From assembly GCA_027491355.1 (NCBI GenBank), contig JAIXWI010000033.1, positions 1 through 64,000 of the forward strand: 64,000 nt of DNA. The letters run 5' to 3'. The translations under genes and the position numbers were made by a program. The notes beneath the pieces were generated by a model, which was not told where the DNA came from, made no database searches, and saw nothing but the letters and a program-made list of their open reading frames with translations. Positions 54,540 through 63,098 of this stretch are shown piece after piece (position 1 is the stretch's first letter; each line of letters begins with the position of its first letter). This DNA comes from Bacteroidota bacterium (GTDB lineage Bacteria; Bacteroidota; Bacteroidia; UKL13-3).

Positions 54540-55241
54540 ATGGAACTCAACAATAAAGTAGCAGTTGTTACAGGTGTTAGCAAAGGCATTGGATTGGCTT
54601 TATGCCAATTGCTTTCTGAAGCTGGTGTAAAAGTATATGGTATGGGTAGAACTCAAAATTTGGAAGCAAAGCTTCCAAATTTTGAGTTCATTACCTGTGA
54701 CGTAAGAAACAATGCGGCTGTTTCCGCAGCTTTTTCTCACATCCTCAAAAAAGAAAATACCATCCATATTTTAGTGAACAATGCCGGATTGGGTTATTTT
54801 GGCAATTTAGAAGACATCAGCTTGGAACATTGGAACGAAATGATGGAAACCAATGTGACTGGTATATTTCATTGTTGTAAGCAAGCCATCCCAGTAATGA
54901 AACAAAATGGCATTGGTCATATTGTCAATATCGCCTCAACAGCTGCTTTAGAGGGCATGCCTCAAGTCAGCGCTTATTGTGCAAGCAAATGGGCCGTTAA
55001 AGGATTGAGCGAAAGCTTATTCCGAGAACTCAGAGATCACAAAATAAAAGTCACTTGTATTTATCCAGGTTCAACCAAAACTGATTTCTTCAGAAATAGC
55101 CCAGGTATCCAACCACACGATTATATGTTGATGCCTGAAGATGTGGCACTCAGTATTGTTCAAGCTTTAACAATGCCAGACAATTTCCACACAGTTAACC
55201 TAGAAATCAGACCATTACAACCAAAAGGTCCAAAAAAATAA
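54540..55241 (+). CDS. SDR family oxidoreductase
   Basis: A 233-aa classical short-chain dehydrogenase with TGVSKGIG, MGRTQNL (suggesting NADP preference), NNAGLGYF, NIASTAAL (catalytic Ser), YCASKWAVKGLSESLF (YxxxK) and YPGSTKTDFF. The substrate is unknown. The ATG at 54540 is chosen; it lies 4 nt after the M16 stop. A perfect 19-bp inverted repeat lies within the coding sequence at 54649-54689. Confidence 0.87.
   Translation: MELNNKVAVVTGVSKGIGLALCQLLSEAGVKVYGMGRTQNLEAKLPNFEFITCDVRNNAAVSAAFSHILKKENTIHILVNNAGLGYFGNLEDISLEHWNEMMETNVTGIFHCCKQAIPVMKQNGIGHIVNIASTAALEGMPQVSAYCASKWAVKGLSESLFRELRDHKIKVTCIYPGSTKTDFFRNSPGIQPHDYMLMPEDVALSIVQALTMPDNFHTVNLEIRPLQPKGPKK
54649..54689. repeat. Perfect 19-bp intragenic inverted repeat
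   Basis: GAACTCAAAATTTGGAAGC (54649-54667) and its exact reverse complement (54671-54689) are separated by AAA. The structure lies inside the SDR gene and would form a very stable mRNA hairpin or DNA cruciform. Confidence 0.95.
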
Positions 55242-55281
55242 AGCAAATAAACAAGTTTTAGCAGGATTTAGAGAGAATTAC

Positions 55282-55311
55282 TTTGATATCCTGTTGGAGA
55301 ATGTATTTTTG
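55282..55311 (+). promoter_or_regulatory. Bacteroidota-type promoter of pdhB
   Basis: TTTG (55282-55285), 18 nt, then TATTTTTG (55304-55311) match the consensus exactly, 17 nt upstream of the ATG. Confidence 0.6.
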
Positions 55312-55328
55312 CATTTCTATTTAAGATT

Positions 55329-56306
55329 ATGAGATCAATACAATTCCGTGAAGCTCTAAGAGAAGCACTTTCCGAAGAAATGCGCAGAGATGAAACTGTT
55401 TTCCTTATGGGAGAAGAGGTTGCTGATTACAACGGTGCATACAAAGTAAGCCAAGGCATGTTAGATGAATTTGGAGCCAAACGTGTCATTGATACTCCTA
55501 TTGCCGAATTGGGTTTTGCAGGCATTGGCGTAGGAGCCGCCATGAATGGCTTGCGACCAATTATTGAATTCATGACCTTTAATTTCTCGCTTGTTGCAAT
55601 TGACCAAGTAATCAATTCAGCTGCTAAAATGTATTCAATGAGTGGCGGACAATTCAATATTCCAATGGTGTTTAGAGGTCCAACAGGTAGCGCGGGTCAA
55701 TTAGGAGCGCAACACTCTCAAGCTTTTGAAAATTGGTATGCCAATTGCCCTGGCTTAAAAGTAGTAGTTCCTTCTAATCCTTATGATGCGAAAGGTTTGC
55801 TCAAAACAGCTATCAGAGACAATGACCCTGTTATCTTTATGGAAAGCGAACAAATGTATGGCGACAAAGGAGAGGTTCCTGAAGAAGAATATTTGATTCC
55901 AATTGGCGTAGCCGATATCAAAAGAACTGGAAACCATGTAACCTTGGTTTCATTCGGAAAAATCATGAAAGTGGTTTTGGCAGCAGCTGAAGAATTGGCT
56001 AAAGAAGGTATAGAATGTGAAGTCATCGACTTGAGAACTGTCAGACCAATTGACTACAACACCGTTATTGAATCTGTAAAAAAAACCAACAGATTGGTCA
56101 TCATTGAAGAAGCTTGGCCATTGGCAAGTATCTCTTCTGAAATTAGCTATATGGTTCAAAAAAATGCATTTGATTATTTGGATGCACCTATCAGAAGAAT
56201 CACTACACAAGATGTGCCATTGGGTTATGCGCCAACTTTGGTTCAAGCATTTTTACCAAGTATTCAAAAAACGGTTCAAACTGTAAAAGAAGTACTCTAC
56301 AGATAA
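55329..56306 (+). CDS. pdhB: Pyruvate dehydrogenase E1 component, beta subunit
   Basis: With the alpha subunit, this protein forms the thiamine-dependent E1 of the pyruvate dehydrogenase complex. The 325-aa protein shows REALREALSEEMRRDETVFLMGEEVADYNGAYKVSQGM, the ThDP-contact TPIAELGFAGIGVGAAMNGLRPIIEFM, GPTGSAGQLGAQHSQ and EEAWPLASISSEI. The sequence fits acetoin/pyruvate-type E1 beta. The alpha subunit and E2 are not adjacent. The gene has its own promoter and terminator. Confidence 0.94.
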   Translation: MRSIQFREALREALSEEMRRDETVFLMGEEVADYNGAYKVSQGMLDEFGAKRVIDTPIAELGFAGIGVGAAMNGLRPIIEFMTFNFSLVAIDQVINSAAKMYSMSGGQFNIPMVFRGPTGSAGQLGAQHSQAFENWYANCPGLKVVVPSNPYDAKGLLKTAIRDNDPVIFMESEQMYGDKGEVPEEEYLIPIGVADIKRTGNHVTLVSFGKIMKVVLAAAEELAKEGIECEVIDLRTVRPIDYNTVIESVKKTNRLVIIEEAWPLASISSEISYMVQKNAFDYLDAPIRRITTQDVPLGYAPTLVQAFLPSIQKTVQTVKEVLYR

Positions 56307-56326
56307 GTAGCTTTTCATAACATTCA

Positions 56327-56362
56327 AACTGCAAGCGCTCAAAAGTACTTGCAGTTTTTTTT
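56327..56362 (+). terminator. Terminator after pdhB
   Basis: AACTGCAAG (56327-56335) and CTTGCAGTT (56348-56356) form a 9-bp stem followed by six T residues. Confidence 0.88.
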
Positions 56363-56385
56363 GTACCTTGTTAAAAAGTAACCTT

Positions 56386-57144
56386 ATGAAATATTTATTG
56401 TTATTGACTACCCTATTGTATTGGGGAGCCTGTTCAAACCAAACTGAACATACCACCTCTCAAAACACCCTTGAAATAGCTGCTGACTCCATCTATGACT
56501 CTTACACAAGTGCTGATAGCAGCAAAAACTTTTTAATAGACTTGCATTACTTGAAATTTAAATGCAACAATCCAGCTGTTTCTGACTCACTGAATAGATT
56601 TGTGATGATGCAATTAACGGACATTGGCATCCCAACAAAAACAGGCACTTCAGAATTTTATAAAACCTATGCAAAAGCATTTAAACAAGAATTCATGGAA
56701 TTGATCATGGATACAACTATGTCTTGGGCTGGCTATGAAAATACCCTCAACATTGCTGTAGCTTATCAATCAGAAAAGAGGATTGGCTTGGTATCAGACG
56801 GGTACCTTTTTACAGCAGGTGCGCATGGAATAAGTAGTACCTATTTAGCAAACATTCGTTTAAAAGACGGTAAGAAGTTATGCATTGCTGAGTGTTTTCA
56901 GCAACCAGAAAATATTAGAAAAAAAGCAGAAAAAATATTCAGAAAAAATATTGGCATTGCAATGAATGCAAGTTTAAATGAGGCTGGATATTGGTTTGAA
57001 AACGATGTCTTTAAACTAACCGATAACTTCTTGCTCACAGACAGTACAGTTGAGTTCTTTTACAATGTCTATGAAATAGCACCCTATTCAAATGGACCAA
57101 CCAATATTTCTGTTCCAATCAATTTGAATGATTTAAAAGAATAG
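56386..57144 (+). CDS. DUF3298-type lipoprotein (RsiV C-terminal-like)
   Basis: A 252-aa lipoprotein with lipobox LLYWGAC (Cys13) and a Ser/Thr-rich linker. An N-terminal DUF4163-like region and a C-terminal DUF3298 domain follow, with TAGAHGISSTYLANIRLKDGKKL and the closing YEIAPYSNGPTNISVPI. The fold is that of the RsiV extracellular region, which binds lysozyme in Firmicutes; here it is a stand-alone envelope protein and lysozyme sensing is only a possibility. The ATG at 56386 opens the signal. Confidence 0.78.
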   Translation: MKYLLLLTTLLYWGACSNQTEHTTSQNTLEIAADSIYDSYTSADSSKNFLIDLHYLKFKCNNPAVSDSLNRFVMMQLTDIGIPTKTGTSEFYKTYAKAFKQEFMELIMDTTMSWAGYENTLNIAVAYQSEKRIGLVSDGYLFTAGAHGISSTYLANIRLKDGKKLCIAECFQQPENIRKKAEKIFRKNIGIAMNASLNEAGYWFENDVFKLTDNFLLTDSTVEFFYNVYEIAPYSNGPTNISVPINLNDLKE

Positions 57145-57164
57145 CTATCAATTAAAGCAAAAAC

Positions 57165-57425
57165 TCAAAGTGTTTTGACAATATAATTTGCTGTTTCAGC
57201 TGATACATAAATGGAAATGACGTCCACTAACAAATGTACGCCCTCGCATTCTGTTTCAAGGTAATTCATACCGTATGATTTAAAGCTCCCAAATAATACT
57301 TCTCCAATTTCTAAATTGGCTGATTCTCTCAAAGAACAAACTGAGTATGTTCCATCTTCTAGGTTAACAGAGAATAAATTGGTTTGCTGATTCACCTGTT
57401 GAATGACTCCAAAATCCTTGCTCAT
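57165..57425 (-). CDS. Hypothetical small protein
   Basis: An 86-aa soluble protein starting MSKDFGVIQQVNQQTNLFSVNLEDGTYSVCSL, with a small beta-barrel-like pattern (alternating strands and Gly turns) in the first half and a C-terminal segment HLLVDVISIYVSAE. No family was recognised. The ATG at 57425 is preferred because an upstream one adds an unconserved-looking extension. It sits between two lipoprotein genes on opposite strands. Confidence 0.5.
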   Translation of the reverse strand: MSKDFGVIQQVNQQTNLFSVNLEDGTYSVCSLRESANLEIGEVLFGSFKSYGMNYLETECEGVHLLVDVISIYVSAETANYIVKTL

Positions 57426-57530
57426 TGCATGCACTTTAAATTCAGTGCTTGCAAATATCAATAGATTGAACCTTCTTGGAAGTAATACATATGTAGTATT
57501 AACTTCTGTTTCAATCTTGGTTGGTAAACA

Positions 57531-58016
57531 TTAATGAATCAGTAGTTTTTTAATTCTTTTGATTGGACCACTGCAATAACTTTGGTGACAATTGATGCAC
57601 ATAGAAATAGTGGCATTGTATGCCTTTGCTTGCAATCCTTTGGTTTCAAAAATTTGCTTGTATGACTCTTGAAACAACCTTGCATTTTCATAGAATTTAG
57701 GCTCTAAAACATTTGGGTCTGTTGGCTCAACCAAATAAAATCGTAAAAAAGGAAACTCTTTTTCTGTTACTCTTTCTCCGGCAATTAATTTCCCTTTCAT
57801 TTTATCCATATTCACTACCATTTGACGCATCATCAGAGCCATTGGCTTGGCATTGTTTGGATCCATGATGACAGTGGGTTTATTGCATGCAGCAGCTGTA
57901 TCCTTTTGAATTTGACTCTGTTCAGATTCAGCCACAGTTTGTTTGTTTTCGTTGGTACATGCAACCCAAACGAGTGAAATCAATAATATGTGAAATAAGA
58001 TAAAATACTTTTTCAT
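57531..58016 (-). CDS. Lipoprotein with a C-terminal heme-binding CxxCH (cytochrome c'-like)
   Basis: A 161-aa lipoprotein with lipobox LVWVAC (Cys20), an acidic/Gln-rich linker, then four predicted amphipathic helices. MALMMRQMVVNMDKMKGKLIAGE is the first, and CINCH near the C-terminus (about residues 144-148) is a c-type heme attachment site. A heme motif at the end of a helical bundle is the plan of cytochromes c' and c556. A methionine in the first helix could be the second ligand. The function, electron transfer or gas binding, is unknown. It is downstream of the DUF4920 gene on the same strand, but a terminator separates them. Confidence 0.75.
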   Translation of the reverse strand: MKKYFILFHILLISLVWVACTNENKQTVAESEQSQIQKDTAAACNKPTVIMDPNNAKPMALMMRQMVVNMDKMKGKLIAGERVTEKEFPFLRFYLVEPTDPNVLEPKFYENARLFQESYKQIFETKGLQAKAYNATISMCINCHQSYCSGPIKRIKKLLIH

Positions 58017-58021
58017 AATGA

Positions 58022-58058
58022 ATAAAAAAACTGCACAAACAAAAAAGTCTGTGCAGTT
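58022..58058 (-). terminator. Terminator after the DUF4920 gene
   Basis: Read on the minus strand, AACTGCACA (58058-58050) pairs with TGTGCAGTT (58037-58029), and a T run follows. It separates DUF4920 from the cytochrome-like gene. Confidence 0.85.
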
Positions 58059-58072
58059 TCAACTTGATTTAA

Positions 58073-58582
58073 TTATTTTAAAATAACGCCACTTGCCTCA
58101 AAAGCAAGTTCTTGTTTTGGCTCTGTAATGGCCGCAATTTCTTCTTTGCTCTTGCCAGCATCTTTTGCATATTCTTGTAAATCTGCAACACTGGTTTCTT
58201 CAACTTTAGCTATACCTTCAATGATAGCTGTTTTACCAGCAGCATCTTTGGGCATAAAAAAAGCATAATCTTTGAAAGTTACACGCAATGGTTCAGCACC
58301 ATCATTGGTGAGTTCCATCCAACAACCTTTTTTCTGACACACACCTTCTATGGTACCAACCAATTTCACTTTCACTTCTTTTTGGTTACCCATTAAGGTT
58401 TTCAACTCATTAATTGCAATGGCACTGTCTTCTGTAATTTGTTCACCAAAATAAAGAACAGTGGCTGCAGAATCAGTTGATGGAGCAACTTGTAAAGAAT
58501 CGGTAGCTGGTGCTTGTGAACCAGAACCGCCACACGCTGCAAATAAAATAGCAGCAAATCCAAAAACGAATATTTTTTTCAT
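58073..58582 (-). CDS. DUF4920 domain lipoprotein
   Basis: A 169-aa lipoprotein with lipobox LFAAC (Cys17), a Ser/Thr/Ala-rich linker (about 20-45) and a DUF4920 domain with an OB-like pattern: KVKLVGTIEGVCQKKGCWMEL, RVTFKDYAFFMPKDAAGKTAIIEG. The conserved VCQKKGCWM cysteine pair may bind metal or be redox active. The role is unknown. The gene has its own candidate promoter and terminator. Confidence 0.83.
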   Translation of the reverse strand: MKKIFVFGFAAILFAACGGSGSQAPATDSLQVAPSTDSAATVLYFGEQITEDSAIAINELKTLMGNQKEVKVKLVGTIEGVCQKKGCWMELTNDGAEPLRVTFKDYAFFMPKDAAGKTAIIEGIAKVEETSVADLQEYAKDAGKSKEEIAAITEPKQELAFEASGVILK

Positions 58583-58598
58583 GTTTTACAATTTGTAA

Positions 58599-58628
58599 CA
58601 AAAATATTGTTTTGTATTCAATTGTAAA
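58599..58628 (-). promoter_or_regulatory. Candidate promoter of the DUF4920 gene
   Basis: On the minus strand TATTTTTG (58606-58599) matches the -7 box, with TTTA (58628-58625) 18 nt upstream as a weak -33 element. Confidence 0.4.
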
Positions 58629-58717
58629 CCATATCAGCTCCTAATTAATTCTTAAATAGCTGAGGCCCTCCTTCATTGACAAAATTTATGCATCCTTTCA
58701 AAGAACCAATTAAAAAA

Positions 58718-58749
58718 TTTGTGTATGCTCCATTTTTTGCTTTTCTTTG
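58718..58749 (+). promoter_or_regulatory. Candidate promoter of tRNA-Cys
   Basis: TTTG (58718-58721) and TTTCTTTG (58742-58749) are 20 nt apart, one mismatch from consensus, ending 10 nt before the tRNA. Confidence 0.4.
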
Positions 58750-58759
58750 CCTTCCATTT

Positions 58760-58830
58760 GGTACCGTGGCCGAGAGGCTAGGCAAGGCTCTGCAAAAGCT
58801 TCTACAGCAGTTCGAATCTGCTCGGTACCT
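58760..58830 (+). tRNA. tRNA-Cys (GCA)
   Basis: GGTACCG (58760-58766) pairs with CGGTACC (58823-58829). A D arm GCC/GGC, an anticodon arm AGGCT-CTGCAAA-AGCTT with anticodon GCA, a short variable loop and the T arm AGCAG-TTCGAAT-CTGCT are all formed. The short variable loop excludes Ser and Leu. CCA is not encoded. Confidence 0.93.
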
Positions 58831-58831
58831 C

Positions 58832-58866
58832 AAAAGCCTCACTATCATGTGGGGCTTTTTTATTTT
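58832..58866 (+). terminator. Terminator after tRNA-Cys
   Basis: AAAAGCCTCAC (58832-58842) pairs with GTGGGGCTTTT (58849-58859) around a six-nt loop, followed by a T-rich tail. Confidence 0.88.
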
Positions 58867-58914
58867 TAAGCTTATAAATTACTCATTTCAGAAAGAAGCA
58901 TTTATTTTGCAATC

Positions 58915-59646
58915 ATGAACCATGAGATAATGCCCTGGATGGGTAGAACTGAGCTCTTATTAGGGAAAGATAAATTACAAAAATTAGTAAATGCCAACGT
59001 GCTGGTTGTTGGATTAGGTGGAGTTGGCGGCATTGCAGCAGAAATGATTGCTAGAACAGGTGTAGGCCGTATGACCATTGTTGATGCAGACACGGTAGAC
59101 CCAACCAACAGAAACAGGCAAATTCCAGCAACAAAAAGTACTGAAGGTTTGGTTAAGGCAGAAGTTTTAGCCAAAAGACTCCTTGACATTAACCCTGAAT
59201 TACAGTTGAGGGTTATTCCCGAATATTTCAAAGACCGCATAACAGAAGAAGTGTTAGACAGTGAAGTGTATGATTATGCTTTAGATTGCATTGATACCTT
59301 GTCACCAAAAGTTTTTTTTATCAAAGCATGTTTAGAGCGTAAAATTCCAATTGTAAGCAGTATGGGAGCTGGCTCTAAGGTAGATCCAACACAAATTAAA
59401 GTGGCAGATATTAGCCAAACTTACAATTGTAAATTGGCTAAATACGTAAGAAAGTATTTACACAGACTGGGAATTTATAAAGGGGTAAAAGCAGTTTTTT
59501 CGGCAGAGGAGCGCCTAGAAGGGGCACAAGTAGTGGAAAATGAAGGCCGCAATAAAAAATCTTTTGTTGGAACCATCAGCTACATGCCAGCTGTTTTTGG
59601 GTGTACTGTTGCATCGGTTGCCATCAGAGATTTATACAACCGCTAA
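58915..59646 (+). CDS. tcdA: tRNA threonylcarbamoyladenosine dehydratase (ThiF/E1-like)
   Basis: A 243-aa E1-like protein with the adenylate-forming Rossmann motif VVGLGGVGGIAAEMIARTG (residues 26-44), DADTVDPTNRNRQ and DCIDTLSPK. Length and motifs fit TcdA (CsdL/YgdL), which cyclises t6A37 to ct6A in tRNAs decoding ANN codons. The C-terminal KYVRKYLHRLGIYKGVKAVFSAE is also typical. It overlaps the acs stop by 4 nt convergently. Confidence 0.9.
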   Translation: MNHEIMPWMGRTELLLGKDKLQKLVNANVLVVGLGGVGGIAAEMIARTGVGRMTIVDADTVDPTNRNRQIPATKSTEGLVKAEVLAKRLLDINPELQLRVIPEYFKDRITEEVLDSEVYDYALDCIDTLSPKVFFIKACLERKIPIVSSMGAGSKVDPTQIKVADISQTYNCKLAKYVRKYLHRLGIYKGVKAVFSAEERLEGAQVVENEGRNKKSFVGTISYMPAVFGCTVASVAIRDLYNR

Positions 59647-61571
59647 CTTTTTTGTCGTAAAAATACTTGGGCACCCTCTATGATTTGTTCTACCACACTA
59701 GAATCTAAGAGTGTGGTAATGTCACCAAAAGCATTTGTTTCACCTTCAGCAATTTTTCTAAGAATACGCCTCATGATTTTTCCAGACCTGGTTTTAGGCA
59801 AACCTTTAACCACCTGAATAACATCGGGTCTAGCAAAGCCCCCAATGCTGACCGAAACATGCTGACGAAGTTCGTTACACAATGTTTCATAATCTATATC
59901 TGCTTGCTCACAGATAACAAAAGCCCAAATACCTTGTCCTTTTATATGATGAGGATAGCCAACAACTGCACTTTCAACTACAAATCCTTTTTCGTTTAAA
60001 GCGTCTTCAACCTCACCTGTACCAATTCTGTGACCAGACACATTGATGACATCATCTACCCTACCGGTTATACGTATATAGCCATCTTCATCTCGTTTGC
60101 AGCCATCACCTGTAAAATACATGCCAGAGTAAATGCTAAAATATGTTTGAATAAAACGTTCATGGTTTCCATAAATAGACCTAGCCATTCCTGGCCAAGG
60201 ATAACGAATACATAAATTACCTGCAACATCATTACCATAGAGTTCATTTCCCTTGTCATCAACAATTGCTAATTGAATACCTGGCAATGGCAATGTTGCA
60301 AAGGCTGGCTTAAGAGGCGTAATACCTGCTAAAGGCGAAATCATGATGCCACCTGTTTCAGTTTGCCACCAAGTATCAACAATTGGGCAATTCATTTTGC
60401 CAACATTTTCGAAATACCATTGCCAAGCATCCTCATTAATTGGCTCACCTACACTGCCTAAAACTTTCAATGAACTCAAATTTTTACCTTCAAACGGTGC
60501 TTTACCATAAAGCTCCAATGAACGAATGGCTGTAGGTGCAGTATAGAAAATAGAAACCTTATGCTTGTCTATCAAATCCCAAAAACGACCCGCATCAGGA
60601 TAATTGGGAATACCTTCAAATAGCACCGTAGTACCCCCATTTAACAGTGGCCCATACAAAACATAAGAATGACCTGTAATCCAACCAATATCTGCGGTAC
60701 AACAAAACACATCTCCAGGCTTGTATTGAAACACATTCAAAAATGTGTAAGCGGCATAAACCATGTAACCTGCTGTTGTATGTAAAATTCCTTTTGGTTT
60801 ACCTGTAGATCCCGAAGTATATAAAACAAACAAAGGAGCTTCACTATCAACAGAAACAGCATTAAAATGAGTAGCTGCATTTGCTGTTAAACTGCACCAA
60901 TCAAAATCTCGTCCAACTTCCATATTAATATCAAAATTGCGGTGTTGGTATACCAAACATTTTTGAACAGATGGTGTTTGCAACAAAGCTTCATCCACTA
61001 TTTTTTTGAGTTCAATTTTCTTTTCGCCTCTGAACATGCCATCAGCTGTTAGTACAGCAACACAACCTGCATCAATTATCCTATCTGCTAAAGCTTGAGC
61101 CGAAAAACCTGCAAATACAACAGAATGGATAGCCCCTATTCTAGCACATGCCAACATGGCAAAAGCAGCCTCTGGAATCATGGGCATGTAGATACAAACT
61201 CGGTCTCCTTTTAGTACACCCAATTCTGTTAACACATTCGACAAAAGATTCACCTCGCTTGCCAATTCTCCATAAGATATCTTTCTTGCAGCTTCAGTTG
61301 GGTTGTTGGGTTCCCAAATCATAGCAATTTTACCTGAATCATTTGCTAAATGTCTGTCTATACAATTTTCAGTAATGTTCAGCGCTGCACCATCAAACCA
61401 TGTTATTTCAGCGGTTTTAAAATCCCAATTCAACACTTTATTCCAAGTTTTTTTCCAAAGAAAACTTTGAGCAATTTCTGACCAAAATGCTTCAGGGTTT
61501 TCGCAACTCTTTGCATAGGTTGTTTGATACGCTTCAAATGTTTGTATCTGTTGTAAATGATTTGAATTCAT
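59643..61571 (-). CDS. acs: Acetate-CoA ligase (acetyl-CoA synthetase)
   Basis: It activates acetate to acetyl-CoA through acetyl-AMP. The 642-aa AMP-forming enzyme has the P-loop-like YTSGSTGKPKG, DTWWQTETGG (acyl pocket Trp), YFTGDGCKRDEDGYI, the hinge GRVDDVINVSGHRIGT and the C-terminal PKTRSGKIMRR, whose Lys is the usual site of regulatory acetylation. It starts 3 nt after the phospholipase D-like gene. Confidence 0.95.
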   Translation of the reverse strand: MNSNHLQQIQTFEAYQTTYAKSCENPEAFWSEIAQSFLWKKTWNKVLNWDFKTAEITWFDGAALNITENCIDRHLANDSGKIAMIWEPNNPTEAARKISYGELASEVNLLSNVLTELGVLKGDRVCIYMPMIPEAAFAMLACARIGAIHSVVFAGFSAQALADRIIDAGCVAVLTADGMFRGEKKIELKKIVDEALLQTPSVQKCLVYQHRNFDINMEVGRDFDWCSLTANAATHFNAVSVDSEAPLFVLYTSGSTGKPKGILHTTAGYMVYAAYTFLNVFQYKPGDVFCCTADIGWITGHSYVLYGPLLNGGTTVLFEGIPNYPDAGRFWDLIDKHKVSIFYTAPTAIRSLELYGKAPFEGKNLSSLKVLGSVGEPINEDAWQWYFENVGKMNCPIVDTWWQTETGGIMISPLAGITPLKPAFATLPLPGIQLAIVDDKGNELYGNDVAGNLCIRYPWPGMARSIYGNHERFIQTYFSIYSGMYFTGDGCKRDEDGYIRITGRVDDVINVSGHRIGTGEVEDALNEKGFVVESAVVGYPHHIKGQGIWAFVICEQADIDYETLCNELRQHVSVSIGGFARPDVIQVVKGLPKTRSGKIMRRILRKIAEGETNAFGDITTLLDSSVVEQIIEGAQVFLRQKS

Positions 61572-61574
61572 AAA

Positions 61575-62747
61575 TTAGGAATTATTTTTATGGTACATCA
61601 TCCTTTGATACAAACGAAACATTGCAACCACTATAGTAAAAGATAAATACTGAAAAAAATGACTCAATCTGTTACTTTTTTGTAGCAGTTGTGTTCCAGA
61701 AATGTGTGTACAATTGGGCAACACTTCTTGGTCAATTAAAAGCTTCAAATCTTGATAGGCCTTGGCATCTGTAATGACCAAATTGGTTTCAATAGACGAA
61801 AACTGACTCAGATGGTTTAAGTTATAAGAACCAATTGTTAAGCTGTTTGTATCAAACAAAGCCACTTTTGCATGTAACACACTTGAATGCCATTCATACA
61901 ATTGAACACCCGCATTCAGTAGTTCGCTATAAATAAACTTAATGGCTTGTTTCATGATCCATACATCAGATTTTCCACTTAAAATTATTTTCACCTGTAC
62001 ACCTCTCTTTGCAGCCTTAACCAACATTCTTCTGTAATGCAATGAAGGTAAAAAATAACTGTTGATGATGATGATTTCTTGTTTTGATTTTCTGAGTTCA
62101 GAAAAATAATAGGCAGCGATGTATTTTTTTCGAGCTAGCCAATTGTTCTGAAGAACACCTGCAGTTTGTGTAAAACCTTCCTGTTTAGTTACATTTACAT
62201 GCTTGATGTTTCTGTTTTTTTTCAAAGAGAAACCAGCCCAATATTTATGGCAAACTTTTAATAAATCTAGTACAACCATACCTTCTGCCAAGACTACAAA
62301 ATCAAGCCAATGCTTGTTTTTAAAATTGCCCGTTCCTGCATATGCATCAGATACATTCATGCCTCCACACAATGCCCACTTATGATCAATGACTACAATT
62401 TTATGGTGCAGCCTCTTACCAATACCAAAAGGAAACTTAACAGGTGAATACCATTTTATTTCCATATTCAACGACAAACATTTTTCCATTACGTGAACAG
62501 AAAAACGTTTACTTCCAAAATCATCTAGTAGTAAAAAAACTTTCACTCCTCTTTGGGCAGCTTGTTGCAATGCAGCAAGTACTTTTAAACCAATTTCATC
62601 TAATTGGAAAATATAAAATTGGGCATGTATTTCTTGTTGAGCAGATGCAATTTGAGCCAACAACAACTCAAAAAAATCGGGGCCACTTTTGAGAATCCTT
62701 AATGCATTGTTTAATCTCAAAAATTGTTTGTATCCCTTGCCCGGCAT
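61575..62747 (-). CDS. Phospholipase D-like/cardiolipin synthase-family protein
   Basis: A 390-aa protein with two HKD motifs: HHKIVVID (with the following GGMNVSDAYAG) and HAKVALFD (followed by IGSYNLNHLS). Two HKD motifs form one active site that moves phosphatidyl groups, as in cardiolipin synthases. A hydrophobic segment near the C-terminus (SHFFQYLSFTIVVAMFRLY) may anchor it; the usual N-terminal TM helices of Cls are missing. The exact reaction is not certain. It lies between SUI1 (9 nt) and acs (3 nt) genes. Confidence 0.86.
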   Translation of the reverse strand: MPGKGYKQFLRLNNALRILKSGPDFFELLLAQIASAQQEIHAQFYIFQLDEIGLKVLAALQQAAQRGVKVFLLLDDFGSKRFSVHVMEKCLSLNMEIKWYSPVKFPFGIGKRLHHKIVVIDHKWALCGGMNVSDAYAGTGNFKNKHWLDFVVLAEGMVVLDLLKVCHKYWAGFSLKKNRNIKHVNVTKQEGFTQTAGVLQNNWLARKKYIAAYYFSELRKSKQEIIIINSYFLPSLHYRRMLVKAAKRGVQVKIILSGKSDVWIMKQAIKFIYSELLNAGVQLYEWHSSVLHAKVALFDTNSLTIGSYNLNHLSQFSSIETNLVITDAKAYQDLKLLIDQEVLPNCTHISGTQLLQKSNRLSHFFQYLSFTIVVAMFRLYQRMMYHKNNS

Positions 62748-62756
62748 TGTATTTAT

Positions 62757-63098
62757 TTAAGCGCCCGCTTTTTTAGCTTTGTAATTTTCTTTGGTAAGGA
62801 GTGCCAATAACTTGTCTCTGAAATCACCTTGAATGAGAATTTCACCATCCTTTACAGCACCACCTACACCACAATGTTTTTTAAGCATTGAACCCAAATC
62901 ATTTAAATCAGCATCTGAACCAATAAAACCTGTAATTCTACTCACCAATTTACCCCCAGCTTTTCTATCTAAAAATATTTTTAACTGTTGTTGTTGATTG
63001 GGTAATGTAGATGCTTCAAAAGCAGCGGCTAATTGGTATTCAAAAGCATCATCAGTAGAATAAACTACACCTGCTCTGTTTTTATTTTTGTTGCTCAT
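62757..63098 (-). CDS. SUI1/YciH family translation factor-like protein
   Basis: A 113-aa protein with the SUI1/eIF1 domain (about 35-113): LKIFLDRKAGGKLVSRITGFIGSDADLNDLGSMLKKHCGVGGAVKDGEILIQGDFRDKL. The bacterial YciH family resembles eIF1 and has been linked to start-codon fidelity. The ATG at 63098 gives the family length; a long frame is open upstream but runs into the permease gene. The start overlaps the permease stop by 4 nt. Confidence 0.92.
   Translation of the reverse strand: MSNKNKNRAGVVYSTDDAFEYQLAAAFEASTLPNQQQQLKIFLDRKAGGKLVSRITGFIGSDADLNDLGSMLKKHCGVGGAVKDGEILIQGDFRDKLLALLTKENYKAKKAGA

Noticed and set aside
58760-58830. tRNA-Ser or tRNA-Leu
   Set aside because: The GTGGCCGAGAGG start resembles class II tRNAs, but the variable loop is short and the anticodon is GCA.
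58676-58918. Open frame of 80 codons across the tRNA-Cys gene
   Set aside because: It covers the whole tRNA, its promoter and its terminator, so it is not coding.
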